From: Gordonia mangrovi
GTDB taxonomy: Bacteria > Actinomycetota > Actinomycetes > Mycobacteriales > Mycobacteriaceae
Direction: 5' to 3'
NCBI RefSeq assembly: GCF_024734075.1
Contig: NZ_CP102850.1
Location: forward strand, 5,208,001-5,272,000
DNA length: 64,000 bases
A model generated the notes under the pieces. The model worked only from the letters and a program-made list of their open reading frames with translations. It had not been told where the DNA came from and searched no databases. Below, piece by piece: positions 33,158 to 44,964 of the stretch; the stretch's first letter is position 1, and each line of letters begins with the position of its first letter. A program made the position numbers and the translations under genes.

Positions 33158-34540
33158 CTACAAGGGTAGACGAGCCGATTTCGGCGACGCGGCGCAGGTT
33201 GATCGCTGCCGACGATGCGGTACTGCAGTTGACGGCTCGTCGAGCGTTCGCGCGACGACGGCACCCACCACGGCAACCATCACCCAGGACCAGCCGTCAC
33301 CGACCAGGCCGGTCCGGGCGGTCATCAGGATCGCCACCGCGACCACGACGAGCGTCACGAGTACAGCGGCATCTCGAGCGCGGCCGCGGTGCCCGGCGGC
33401 GGTCGCATCCCACCATCGCAGCGGGCGGTTCTCCAGCTGCGCGAGCAGCGCCACCACCGGGACCATCAGGGCCAGCAACAGCACGGTCTGCGAGCCGATC
33501 AGCGCCGCATACATCCCGTCGGGTGACCGGTCACGTGACCACCCGAGCAGTTCTCCGCCGCCGATGAGCAGTGCCAGGACGGGCAGGTGCCACAGGTAGA
33601 GCGTCATCGCGCCGCGATTGCCCAGCGCCACCCACCACCAGACGCGCGGCCGGGCGACCACCCGCGCCAGGTGCGTGCGCAGCGCGATGGCGAGGCCGCA
33701 CAGCACGATCGCGTGACCGGCGAGCAGCAGGGTCGGGGGATTCATGTTGGACAGCGACTGGCCGGGCACCGTCACCAGGGACACCTCGTAGGGTCCGAAC
33801 GCCACGAGAGCGATATCGACGAGCAGGAACGACACGACAGCGCCTGCACCGAGCACCGGTGAGACCACGCCGCGCGCATAGGCGACGCCGATGATCGCGG
33901 GAATCACCCACACCGTCACGAACGCGGCCGCCCCGAGCGCCTCCCACCCCAGCGTCAGGCGCGCACCGTCGATGCCTGCGGTGGCCGCCCAGGCCACGGC
34001 CACGGCGCCCACCGCGTGCATGGTGGTGGTGATGCGTTGCAGCAGCGGGACGATGGCGAGCACCAACAGGTAGGCGCCGAGGAACCACAGCAACTGCACG
34101 CCCAGGCCGGCGACCAGATCGGCGGCCACCTTCGCGTCGGCGGCGTGGGCGACCAGCAGTACGGCGCCGACGGCGAGGAGATACCAGAAGACCGGACGCA
34201 GCAGGCGTTGCGCACGGGTGAGCAACCAGTGTCCGGGCGGCTGCGGCGGCCGCGAGGTGAGACCGAAGGTGGCCGCGGCGGCGCCGGCGAAGAAGAACAA
34301 CGGCAGCACCTGGAGCAGCCAGGTGGCGGCCTGCAGCACCGGGACGTCGGCGAGCAGATTGCCGAGATGGACGGCCACGTCATCGGCCGTGACGGTCAGC
34401 ATCAACGAATGTCCGGCGATGACGACCACGAGTGAGAAGATTCGGATCAGATCGACCACGCGGTCCCGGTCGCCGGTGCGCGCATCGAGGTCGGCAGCCG
34501 ACGGCAGGCGGCGCCGTACCGAGGTGTGAGTGCTGGTCAT
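33158..34540 (-). CDS. Acyltransferase family membrane protein
   Basis: 460-aa polytopic membrane protein of the acyltransferase-3 (OafA/YrhL-like) group. It opens DLIRIFSLVVVIAGHSLML with the intramembrane His of the family. About ten hydrophobic segments follow, including FFFAGAAAATFG and LYLWHLPVLALLIG. Such enzymes O-acylate envelope sugars or lipids; the substrate here is unknown. Start MTSTHTSVRRR chosen. It lies 58 bp before pheS on the same strand. Confidence 0.8.
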   Translation of the reverse strand: MTSTHTSVRRRLPSAADLDARTGDRDRVVDLIRIFSLVVVIAGHSLMLTVTADDVAVHLGNLLADVPVLQAATWLLQVLPLFFFAGAAAATFGLTSRPPQPPGHWLLTRAQRLLRPVFWYLLAVGAVLLVAHAADAKVAADLVAGLGVQLLWFLGAYLLVLAIVPLLQRITTTMHAVGAVAVAWAATAGIDGARLTLGWEALGAAAFVTVWVIPAIIGVAYARGVVSPVLGAGAVVSFLLVDIALVAFGPYEVSLVTVPGQSLSNMNPPTLLLAGHAIVLCGLAIALRTHLARVVARPRVWWWVALGNRGAMTLYLWHLPVLALLIGGGELLGWSRDRSPDGMYAALIGSQTVLLLALMVPVVALLAQLENRPLRWWDATAAGHRGRARDAAVLVTLVVVAVAILMTARTGLVGDGWSWVMVAVVGAVVARTLDEPSTAVPHRRQRSTCAASPKSARLPL

Positions 34541-34646
34541 GGCACCGAGTCTGGTGCGCGCAGACACCGAGGACCTGAGCACAACTACTCAGTCGGGCCG
34601 GGGATTGTCCCTCGGTCGGTGACGGACGGAACGGCCGGCGACGAGG

Positions 34647-35444
34647 TCAGCGTGACCGATGCCGACGTGCGCTCGCGTAGAGGCAGATGGCCGCGGCGGC
34701 GGCGATGTTCAGACTCTCGGCGCGACCGGCGATCGGGATCGACACCCGATGATCGGCGTCGCGTTGGATGTCTCTGTCCAGGCCGTGGGCCTCGTTGCCG
34801 AACAGCCACGCGTGCGGTCCGACGAGCACGTCGTCGGCGTCGTCGAGGGACAGCTCGCCGTCGGCGGCCGTGGCGAGGGTGGTGACCCCGGCAGCGCGGA
34901 TGGCGTCGAGGCCGTCGGCGACGGACCGCTCACGAGTGACCGGAAGATGAAAGATGCTGCCCGCCGACGACCGGACGCACTTGCCGTTGTGCGGGTCCAC
35001 CGAATCGCCGAGCAGCACCATCGCGTCGGCGCCCATGGCGTCGGCGCAGCGGAGCAGGGTGCCCACATTGCCTGGGTCGCGCGCCTCCACGGCGACCGCG
35101 AGCAACGAGGGCCCGACATCCAGAACCGAGTCGAGAGGCCGATCGAGCAGCTCACAGACGGCGAACAGGCCGGGCGCGGTCATCGATTCGGAGAGTTTGT
35201 GGACCGCCCGGTCCGACAACACCTCCACCACGATCCCGGCAGCCTGCGCGTCGTCGAGGATCGTCGTGTGGCGCTGCACGTCGCCTTCCCGCACCAGCAC
35301 CCGCTGGGCGCGCCCGGCATCGAGTGCGGCCGACACCGAGTTGGGTCCTTCGACGAGGAATCGCCCTTCGGCTCGCCGGACCGCCGCGCGGTGGAGTTTT
35401 GCATACGACACGACCCGTGCGGAACGTTCGGAGAGAACTTCCAT
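34647..35444 (-). CDS. TrmH/SpoU family RNA methyltransferase
   Basis: 265-aa SPOUT 2'-O-ribose methyltransferase, probably acting on 23S rRNA like Rv1644 (TsnR). An N-terminal substrate-binding domain (RRAEGRFLVEGPNSVSAAL) precedes the knotted SAM domain: EARDPGNVGTLLRCADA (motif 1), WLFGNEAHGLD (motif 2) and SIPIAGRAESLNIAAAAAI (motif 3). I start at MEVLSERSAR. It follows rplT by 32 bp and probably shares the infC operon. Confidence 0.92.
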   Translation of the reverse strand: MEVLSERSARVVSYAKLHRAAVRRAEGRFLVEGPNSVSAALDAGRAQRVLVREGDVQRHTTILDDAQAAGIVVEVLSDRAVHKLSESMTAPGLFAVCELLDRPLDSVLDVGPSLLAVAVEARDPGNVGTLLRCADAMGADAMVLLGDSVDPHNGKCVRSSAGSIFHLPVTRERSVADGLDAIRAAGVTTLATAADGELSLDDADDVLVGPHAWLFGNEAHGLDRDIQRDADHRVSIPIAGRAESLNIAAAAAICLYASARRHRSR

Positions 35445-35476
35445 CACGGGTCGTGTGCGGTGGGTGATCGTCGCGA

Positions 35477-35857
35477 TCAGGCAGCCGGTGCGTTGACGTC
35501 GGCCGGCAGCGCCTTGCGGGCGACCTCGACGAGACCGGTGAATGCCTCGGGATCGGTGACGGCGATGTCGGCGAGGACCTTGCGGTCCACCTCGACACCG
35601 GCGGCCTTCAGACCCTGGATCAGCCGGTTGTAGGTGATGTCGTTCGCGCGGGCCGCAGCGTTGATGCGCGAGATCCACAGTTTGCGGAACTCACCCTTGC
35701 GGGCGCGACGGTCCCGGTAGGCGTAGGTCATCGAGTGGAGCTGCTGCTCCTTCGCCTTGCGGTACAGACGCGAACGCTGCCCACGGTAACCCTTGGATGC
35801 CTCCAGGGTCGAACGACGCTTCTTCTGGGCGTTCACCGCCCGTTTCACGCGTGCCAT
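35477..35857 (-). CDS. rplT: 50S ribosomal protein L20
   Basis: 126 aa, starting [15 protein letters not shown] with the highly basic N-terminal extension, and containing [24 protein letters not shown] and [14 protein letters not shown]. It is essential for early 50S assembly. Third gene of infC-rpmI-rplT. Confidence 0.98.
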   Translation of the reverse strand: MARVKRAVNAQKKRRSTLEASKGYRGQRSRLYRKAKEQQLHSMTYAYRDRRARKGEFRKLWISRINAAARANDITYNRLIQGLKAAGVEVDRKVLADIAVTDPEAFTGLVEVARKALPADVNAPAA

Positions 35858-35919
35858 GTGTCAATCCTTTGTTCGTCAGATGTCGGTGTCGACCGTCGCC
35901 GGGGAGAACCCCGGTCGGG

Positions 35920-36114
35920 TCACTTGTTCAGCAGTCGCTTGATGCGCGGGGCGTCGTTCTCGCTCACGACGGCGACGCCGTCGAGGCGGCGGGTGCGCCG
36001 CGACGACTTGTGCTCCAACAGGTGGCGACGGTTGGCCTTCTGGCGCACGATCTTGCCGCTGCCGGTCACCTTGAAACGCTTGGCGGTGCCCTTGTGGGTC
36101 TTGCTCTTCGGCAT
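35920..36114 (-). CDS. rpmI: 50S ribosomal protein L35
   Basis: 64 aa, [20 protein letters not shown]... ending [10 protein letters not shown], very basic. I use the ATG at MPKSK, with AAGGAAG just upstream; the frame is open further upstream but that part is leader. It lies between infC and rplT. Confidence 0.97.
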   Translation of the reverse strand: MPKSKTHKGTAKRFKVTGSGKIVRQKANRRHLLEHKSSRRTRRLDGVAVVSENDAPRIKRLLNK

Positions 36115-36221
36115 GTTCTTCCTTCGTTCGGGCGAGCGAAACCACCCGTGCCTCCACGGGTGTGTTTCGCGCGCTGCGGTCAGTTCTGCACGTCCGGGTG
36201 ACGGTAGGGCCACCCGAGCGG

Positions 36222-36815
<594 letters not shown>

Positions 36816-37115
36816 GGGGCCTCCTTGATCAGTGCTTCTCTGGTGACCGCCAGGAGTCGTGACTCCGGTGGCAGGAGGGATCGCTCTCAGCAGAAGAGCC
36901 CCGGGACGCTGATCGCATCCGCAGGGCTCCGTTACCGACCGGTTCGCCGACGCACACGTCGAACCGACGCGTTCGCGCAGCTCAACGGCTTCGCGACGAT
37001 CGGTGTGAACCGGACCGTACAACTGCGGGCTGGCCGCGTCGTGACGGTGGGAGCGGAACTCCACTTGCAACCCCGGGGCGAACCGGGGCGGTCGTACTGT
37101 GGGAGTCTAGCAGCC
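36816..37115. promoter_or_regulatory. infC leader and divergent promoter region
   Basis: 300 bp between infC (minus) and the DUF1844 gene (plus). On the infC side it holds the AAGGAGG site and a small hairpin at 36853-36866 (GGAGT/ACTCC). On the plus side a TACTGT hexamer at 37095-37100 could serve the DUF1844 gene. I see no gene here. Confidence 0.5.
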
Positions 37116-37541
37116 ATGACCGAGAACTCCTATTCGTCACCTGCGCAGATGCCCGGTGAGGGCGATCCGGGAGGGGGCGACGGCGCGCTCGGTCCGGAGC
37201 AGACCGATCTGGACAACGTCCGGGATCTGGCCGATATTCCGTCCATCGAGGTCATCACCCGCGCGATCGTGATGTTGATGAGCGCGTCCGCGGAGAAGCT
37301 CGGACTGGCCGAGGGCGCCGACCCCGACAAGGTGGACCTCGACGAGGCACGCAAGCTGATCACCTCCCTGGCCGGACTCGTCGATGCGTCGAAGGCCGAC
37401 CTCGGTGTCCACGCCGCACCCATCCGCGATGGGCTCAAGCAACTGCAGTTGGCCTTCCGCGATGCGAGCGCCTACCCGGACGAGCCGGGTGAGGGACCCG
37501 GCGAGAAGTACACCGGTCCCGTGCGTGACCGGCGTCGCTGA
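37116..37541 (+). CDS. DUF1844 domain protein
   Basis: 141 aa, homologue of the small protein encoded next to infC in mycobacteria. The conserved helical core is IPSIEVITRAIVMLMSASAEKLGL, then ARKLITSLAGLVDASKADLG. The ~35-residue N-terminus and the C-terminus are Pro/Gly/Asp-rich and probably disordered. Function unknown. ATG start MTENSYSS. Divergent from infC. Confidence 0.85.
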   Translation: MTENSYSSPAQMPGEGDPGGGDGALGPEQTDLDNVRDLADIPSIEVITRAIVMLMSASAEKLGLAEGADPDKVDLDEARKLITSLAGLVDASKADLGVHAAPIRDGLKQLQLAFRDASAYPDEPGEGPGEKYTGPVRDRRR

Positions 37542-37566
37542 GCGTCGTCGCGCGTAGGCTGGGATC

Positions 37567-37878
37567 GTGACCAGCACGCCGAAGGACCCTGATCGGGACA
37601 TCATCGAGGGCGAGGTCGTCGCCGACCCGACGTCGGCTCCCCCGCCGTCGTCCGCCGGGTACGTCCCGCCGGTCACCGATCCCTACTACTCCGAGTCTGG
37701 TGTCCCCACCTTCGACTTCGTCCGCGACAAGATCGAGCAGCGGATTTCCACCGCCATCGGCAGCGAGGAACTCGCCCACGCGAGCCCCGAGGGCCAGCAG
37801 GTCGACGAGATGATGCGCAAACGCGACGAGGCCGCCAAGCGCAAGCTCGACGAAATCCGCAAGTCCATGGGCAAGTAG
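37567..37878 (+). CDS. Small hydrophilic protein of unknown function
   Basis: 103 aa, GTG start. The N-terminal half is Pro/Ser/Asp-rich. The C-terminal half is a charged helix (RDKIEQRISTAIG, then EMMRKRDEAAKRKLDEIRKSMG). No signal peptide or recognised domain. A TAGGCT hexamer lies exactly at -12 to -7 before the GTG and there is no Shine-Dalgarno, so a leaderless mRNA is likely. Confidence 0.7.
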   Translation: MTSTPKDPDRDIIEGEVVADPTSAPPPSSAGYVPPVTDPYYSESGVPTFDFVRDKIEQRISTAIGSEELAHASPEGQQVDEMMRKRDEAAKRKLDEIRKSMGK

Positions 37879-37879
37879 C

Positions 37880-37929
37880 GATTTCGTAGTACGAACCGTC
37901 GATTTTCGCATGGTTCGGACTACGAAATC
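37880..37929. repeat. Palindrome copy 1 (left of the AbiEi/DUF559 gene)
   Basis: 18-bp arms (GATTTCGTAGTACGAACC and GGTTCGGACTACGAAATC) around a 14-nt loop, starting just past the stop of the small protein gene. A related palindrome in inverted orientation lies at 38861-38909. It may act as a terminator, as a mobile repeat end, or both. Confidence 0.75.
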
Positions 37930-37969
37930 TGGGGTGGAACCGTGGGTGGTGGCGCTGCGTCCAAACCGC

Positions 37970-38851
37970 ATGACGGATTACGCAGCTGTGCGCACGATGA
38001 TCGCCGACCACGACGGGGTCTTCACCCTCGCCCAGGCAAAGGAGTCCGGCATCAGCGCCGAAGCGGCCCGGCGTCGGGTCGCTTCCGGGGAGTGGATTCG
38101 GGTCACCCGCTCGGTATATCGCGTCGCGGACCGCCTCCTCGACGACCGGATGCACGCCCGGATCGCGGTCCTGTCGGCGGGACCAGGTGCGGCGCTCTGC
38201 GGCGGCAGCGCCGCGTGGTGGCACGGCCTGATCACCCACCCACCGTCGACGATCACGGTGATCACGCCCCACGGCCGACGCGGCAGGCCGGTGCCCGGCG
38301 CCCGCGTATGGCACCGCACGCTGGACACGGCCGACCTCACCGTCGTCGACCGTCTGCGCGTGACGCATGTACCGCTGACGGTGCTCGACGCCGCCGTCGA
38401 CATCGGCGTGCGGGTGATGGACAACGCACTGCTACGTCAGAACACGACACTGTCTGCGCTCGTTGAAGCGCAGAAGCGCAACACCGGACGACGCGGGTCG
38501 CCGCGGTCGCGCGCGATGTTGGCCGCCATGTCGTCGGGTGCGCGCTCGGAGGGCGAACGCAAGACCGTTGCCCTGCTCGAGTCCTCGGACATCGTCGGGT
38601 GGACGCAGAACCATCCCGCGTGCGGCTATGTTCTCGACATCGCCATCCCCGAGCTCAAGATCGATGTCGAGATCGACGGGTTCGCTTTTCACAGCGATGC
38701 CGAGGCGTTCCAACACGATCGGGAGCGGCAGAACAATCTCATCGCCAACGGCTGGACCGTCCTCCGATTCACATGGCATGACGTCACCACGCGGCCGCAG
38801 TGGGTCCTCGCCCAGATCCGAGCCGCCGTCAAGCAGGCGACCGCAGCCTGA
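37970..38851 (+). CDS. AbiEi-type wHTH / DUF559 endonuclease-like protein
   Basis: 293 aa. An N-terminal AbiEi-antitoxin-like winged helix (HDGVFTLAQAKESGISAEAARRRVASGEWIRV) is followed by a middle beta region. The C-terminal DUF559 domain has a Vsr/REase-like fold: LDIAIPELKIDVEIDG, then ERQNNLIANGWTVLRFTW. Such single-gene proteins are very common in actinobacteria. Their role, possibly a defence or TA remnant, is not established. Start MTDYAAVRTM chosen, after the palindrome. No partner toxin is adjacent. Confidence 0.8.
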   Translation: MTDYAAVRTMIADHDGVFTLAQAKESGISAEAARRRVASGEWIRVTRSVYRVADRLLDDRMHARIAVLSAGPGAALCGGSAAWWHGLITHPPSTITVITPHGRRGRPVPGARVWHRTLDTADLTVVDRLRVTHVPLTVLDAAVDIGVRVMDNALLRQNTTLSALVEAQKRNTGRRGSPRSRAMLAAMSSGARSEGERKTVALLESSDIVGWTQNHPACGYVLDIAIPELKIDVEIDGFAFHSDAEAFQHDRERQNNLIANGWTVLRFTWHDVTTRPQWVLAQIRAAVKQATAA

Positions 38852-38860
38852 GCCCGCCCG

Positions 38861-38909
38861 GATCCGTAGTACGAACGTGTGAAATTTCGACGGTTCGTAC
38901 TACGAAATC
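38861..38909. repeat. Palindrome copy 2 (right of the AbiEi/DUF559 gene)
   Basis: Arms GATCCGTAGTACGAAC and GTTCGTACTACGAAATC around a 16-nt loop. It aligns with the reverse complement of copy 1, including loop bases (TTCGACGGTTCGTACTACG). It also sits between two convergent genes and could terminate both. Confidence 0.75.
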
Positions 38910-38918
38910 GGGGGCGTG

Positions 38919-41801
<2,883 letters not shown>

Positions 41802-42046
41802 TGGATAAGTCCTCGTTCGTTGCTGTCCGGCTGAGCCGGGGTACCGACAGGTGAGCTGGGTGGATGCGCCGGCCGACTGGGCTGGACCGCTCCGCGCACA
41901 CCATATCGACGGACTCCGACAACTACGTCGGGCCGTCGACCACTGCTCCACGATACCCGCGTGAGATGACCGTTGATCCCCGTCGACCGGCGCCATCGGC
42001 CGACCCGGCGGGCGGGCGAACGGACCAACGCCCGAGCGCGGTGGCA

Positions 42047-42052
42047 TAGCCT
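42047..42052 (+). promoter_or_regulatory. -10 hexamer for the MBL gene (leaderless)
   Basis: TAGCCT lies at -12 to -7 relative to the ATG at 42059, the spacing expected when transcription starts at the start codon. The rest of the 257-bp region between uvrA and this gene shows no gene or clear operator. Confidence 0.5.
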
Positions 42053-42058
42053 GACCGC

Positions 42059-42742
42059 ATGAGCCCTCAGGATGTTTCGATCAGCGACCGCTACACCGGC
42101 GACCTGTCGGGATCACCGGCCCCACAGCGCAGAACCCTCTCGACGGCGTCGATCGTCAAGATGTCGGTGGGCCCGATGGACAACAACGTCTACGTGGTCA
42201 CCTGTACCGCGACCGGGAAACAACTCGTCATCGACGCCGCCAACGACGCGGACCGCATCCTCGCCCTCGTCGACGACCTGCCCGGGACCCCCGAACTGAT
42301 CTTCACCACCCATCAGCACCCCGACCACTGGCAGGCTTTGACAGAGGTCGCGGCCGCGCTCGGTGTCCCCACCGCGGCCGGGCGGCTCGATGCCGACCCG
42401 TTGCCGGTCCGCCCCGACCGACTGATCGACGACGGCGACCAGATCCGGGTGGGTGAGCTCACCTTCGACGCCATCCATCTGGTCGGGCACACCCCGGGTT
42501 CGATCGCGCTCGCCCTGCGCGACGACGACGTGGTGCATCTGTTCACCGGCGACTGCCTGTTCCCGGGTGGCATCGGCAAGACGTGGCAGCCCGGAGACTT
42601 CGACACCCTGCTCGCCGACGTCACCGCAAAGCTGTTCGACCGCTACCCGGACTCCACCGTGATCTACCCCGGCCACGGCAACGACACCACCCTGGGCGCC
42701 GAGCGGCCCGCACTCGCCGAGTGGCGCGAACGGGGCTGGTAA
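42059..42742 (+). CDS. MBL-fold (glyoxalase II-like) hydrolase
   Basis: 227 aa, homologue of Rv1637c. The metal-binding motif reads [13 protein letters not shown] (HxHxDH). [11 protein letters not shown] supplies the next His, [15 protein letters not shown] the bridging Asp, and YPGHGNDTT the last His, so all metal ligands are present. Substrate unknown; glyoxalase II-like thioester hydrolysis is the nearest guess. Part of its 3' end is duplicated at 43577-43675. Confidence 0.9.
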   Translation: MSPQDVSISDRYTGDLSGSPAPQRRTLSTASIVKMSVGPMDNNVYVVTCTATGKQLVIDAANDADRILALVDDLPGTPELIFTTHQHPDHWQALTEVAAALGVPTAAGRLDADPLPVRPDRLIDDGDQIRVGELTFDAIHLVGHTPGSIALALRDDDVVHLFTGDCLFPGGIGKTWQPGDFDTLLADVTAKLFDRYPDSTVIYPGHGNDTTLGAERPALAEWRERGW

Positions 42743-42801
42743 TGCCATGAGCGAAACGGCCCGGTCATCTGTGACGGCACGGGCGAGCTGCCTTGACGGC
42801 G

Positions 42802-43089
42802 CTACGACGGCTGGTCTCGTCGCGCCGGATGACTGTTCAGGTACAAATCGACTGCGCGTCTGAGCACTTCACTCGGCGTGGTTCGGGTGTCCTCCGCGTA
42901 ATCCGCCAGCCGTGCATCGAGTGCGGCGGGCAGTCGCACCGTACGTGAGGTGGTGTCTCGTCGCTCACCTACCGGTGGTCGGCCCATCTTCAGCGTGGCA
43001 CCGACTTCGAGGGGCCCGGACACCTTGTACTCGCCGCCTTCGACCGCATCGGCCATGCGTTCGTAGTCGCGCGAATTCCTCGAAGTCAT
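42802..43089 (-). CDS. RHH-type antitoxin
   Basis: 95 aa. The C-terminal ribbon-helix-helix reads TSRTVRLPAALDARLADYAEDTRTTPSEVLRRAVDLYL in outline (~50-85). The N-terminal part (~10-45) is the flexible, acidic segment that would bind and neutralise the toxin. It follows the toxin gene by 18 bp, toxin first as in BrnTA-type modules. The pair has its own strand opposite to the flanking MBL and DoxX genes. Confidence 0.75.
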   Translation of the reverse strand: MTSRNSRDYERMADAVEGGEYKVSGPLEVGATLKMGRPPVGERRDTTSRTVRLPAALDARLADYAEDTRTTPSEVLRRAVDLYLNSHPARRDQPS

Positions 43090-43107
43090 CTCCGGTCACC
43101 CTTCTTC

Positions 43108-43452
43108 TCATCTGAGATCGTGTCGACTGACGGGCGTTGTCCGCCGCATTCGCCACACAGGTCGACGGCGCCGCCCGAGGCCACAAGGACGTTCCGTTGC
43201 AACGCGTTGGGTCAACAACATGGCGTGAAAGACCTCCCAGCTGTCGCCATCTCGATCCTCGGCGGCGACTTCGATCCACGGCTCGTTGGCAATCCGACCC
43301 ACAAACATGTAGGTATCGGCGTCCTCGAACTCGGTCGTGATCGCGTACCGAATGAGCGGATGCGCGATCGTCGCCCGAATCTCATCGTCGGTGATGCCGT
43401 GCCGATACGCCGATCGGTAGACATTCACCTGCACCACAAAAGCGTAAGACAC
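43108..43452 (-). CDS. Putative toxin of a TA pair
   Basis: 114 aa. The front part VNVYRSAYRHGITDDEIRATIAHPLIRYAI with EVFHAMLL near residue 75 resembles small RelE/BrnT-like toxins found beside RHH antitoxins in actinobacteria. After HAMLLTQ the last ~35 residues are Arg-rich and unlike the family as I know it. Another frame over the same stretch has higher GC at third positions and ends in an ATGA overlap with the antitoxin start. A frameshift near 43205 is therefore possible. Confidence 0.6.
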   Translation of the reverse strand: MSYAFVVQVNVYRSAYRHGITDDEIRATIAHPLIRYAITTEFEDADTYMFVGRIANEPWIEVAAEDRDGDSWEVFHAMLLTQRVATERPCGLGRRRRPVWRMRRTTPVSRHDLR

Positions 43453-43576
43453 TTTCTACCTCGCGACCAGCCTGAACTGCGTATCTCCTGGTCAGCACGA
43501 CAGCGTCGATGGAGTTGACTCGGGACGCCAAGCTCCTCCGGGACAAGGATGCCCTGAACTGCCTGCACCCTCTCTC

Positions 43577-43675
43577 TTCCCCGGCGGCATCGGCAAGACG
43601 TGGCAGCCCGGAGACTTCGACACCCTGGGCGCCGAGCGGCCCGCACTCGCCGAGTGGCGCGAACGGGGCTGGTGA
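43577..43675 (+). pseudogene. Duplicated, internally deleted 3' fragment of the MBL gene
   Basis: 33 codons, [17 protein letters not shown] joined directly to [15 protein letters not shown] and a TGA stop. Positions 43586-43627 equal 42569-42610, and 43628-43673 equal 42695-42740, by direct reading. The missing 84 bp lay between two CACCCTG repeats in the intact gene, and the frame is kept. There is no start codon in place, so it is a remnant. The surrounding 43453-43807 holds nothing else I can call. Confidence 0.85.
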
Positions 43676-43807
43676 CCCGCCCCCGGACCTGCCTTCGGAC
43701 CTCCGAACAGGGCACCTGCAGACGCTGCCGGTGACCGGTAACCTCGATAAGGTTCGCCACTCAAGCCATGGGGGTGAGCATCCGAGTCAGCTACGAGGAG
43801 GCCGTCA

Positions 43808-44881
43808 GTGTTGATCCGCCGAATTGCCCGACCCATGCTCGCCACTGCGTTCGTTGCCTCCGGCATCGACGCCCTGCGTAGCCCCACCGCCAAGGCCGAG
43901 ACCGCACGCGGCTTCATCGACAAGTCCGTCGACACCCTGCCCAATGATGTCACCGACAAGGTGCCGACCGACCCCGAGACGCTGGTCCGGATCAACGGCG
44001 CAGTGCAAGTCGGCGGCGGAATCCTGTTGGCCACCGGCAAGTTCCCGCGCATCGCCGCGCTCGCACTGGCCGGATCCACCGTCCCCACGACCATCGCCGG
44101 CCACGCCTTCTGGGAAGAGACCGACCCTGAGGCCCGCGCACGTCAGAAAACCCAGTTCTTCAAGAACGTCAGCCTCGTCGGCGGCCTGCTCATCGCGGCC
44201 GTCGACACCGAGGGCAAGCCCTCACTGGCCTGGCGCGGACGCCGCAAGGCCTCCGATGCGAGCCACGCTATCGCGGCCGCGCTGCCGCTGGGTGCCGCGG
44301 CATCGGAATCCACCTGGGAATCGCTGGTCGAACGCTCGCAGGACGGCGCACACGTTCTCGGTGAGCGCTCGGCCGACGCGGCCGAGGTGATCCGTCACCG
44401 GGCGCCGGAGTTCGCCGAGCTGGCACGCGAACGGTCCACCGAGGCAGCCGAACTCATCCGCAGCCGAGCCCCTGAACTCGCCGAGGCCGCACGCGAACGG
44501 TCGGTCGAGGCGGCCGAACTGATCCGGCAGCGCGCGCCCGAACTCGCCGAGGCAGCCCAGAAGCACTCGACCGAGTTCATCGAGGCGGCACACAAGCACT
44601 CCGAGAAGGCCGGTAAGGCCGCCAAGGCGGCGCAGAAGCGGTCCGGCAAGGCGTCCAAGACCACCCAGAAGCGCATCGACAAAGCGACCAAGACCGCGCA
44701 GAAGCGCGCCGACAAGGCGGTCGCCGAAGCTCAGCGACGTTCCGAAAAGGCAGCCGGCGTCGTGCGGAGCCACGCTCCGGAATGGGCGGATGAGGTCAAC
44801 GCACTCGCCGACACTGCGCGCGACAAGGCATCGAAGGGCGCCGACGAAGGCCGGCGCCGCTGGCGAGAGGTCCGCTCATAG
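43808..44881 (+). CDS. DoxX-family membrane protein with Lys/Ala-rich tail
   Basis: 357 aa. Residues ~1-135 are DoxX-like, with hydrophobic segments around RINGAVQVGGGILLATG, IAALALAGSTVPTTIAG and NVSLVGGLLIAAVD. Residues ~180-255 contain three or four near-repeats of about 22 residues (EAAELIRSRAPELAEAARER type). Residues ~255-325 are Lys/Ala/Ser-rich with QKRxxKA units, resembling histone H1 or mycobacterial HBHA tails. GTG start with GAGGAGG six bases upstream. Membrane-anchored with a basic cytoplasmic tail is the likely layout. Confidence 0.8.
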   Translation: MLIRRIARPMLATAFVASGIDALRSPTAKAETARGFIDKSVDTLPNDVTDKVPTDPETLVRINGAVQVGGGILLATGKFPRIAALALAGSTVPTTIAGHAFWEETDPEARARQKTQFFKNVSLVGGLLIAAVDTEGKPSLAWRGRRKASDASHAIAAALPLGAAASESTWESLVERSQDGAHVLGERSADAAEVIRHRAPEFAELARERSTEAAELIRSRAPELAEAARERSVEAAELIRQRAPELAEAAQKHSTEFIEAAHKHSEKAGKAAKAAQKRSGKASKTTQKRIDKATKTAQKRADKAVAEAQRRSEKAAGVVRSHAPEWADEVNALADTARDKASKGADEGRRRWREVRS

Positions 44882-44964
44882 CCGCGTCGTCCGACCTCCG
44901 TCGGCCGGGTGAGCATCACCTCGGTCCGTCGTCATCGCTACCCGCCCACGAATACCCGTGGGCG

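Noticed and set aside
33158-34540. The acyltransferase gene as part of a surface-polysaccharide island
   Set aside because: It stands alone between pheS and the rRNA methyltransferase with no glycosyltransferase or export genes nearby.
41802-42058. An SOS (LexA) box before uvrA
   Set aside because: No TCGAAC-N4-GTTCGA-like palindrome is present here or before uvrB or recN.
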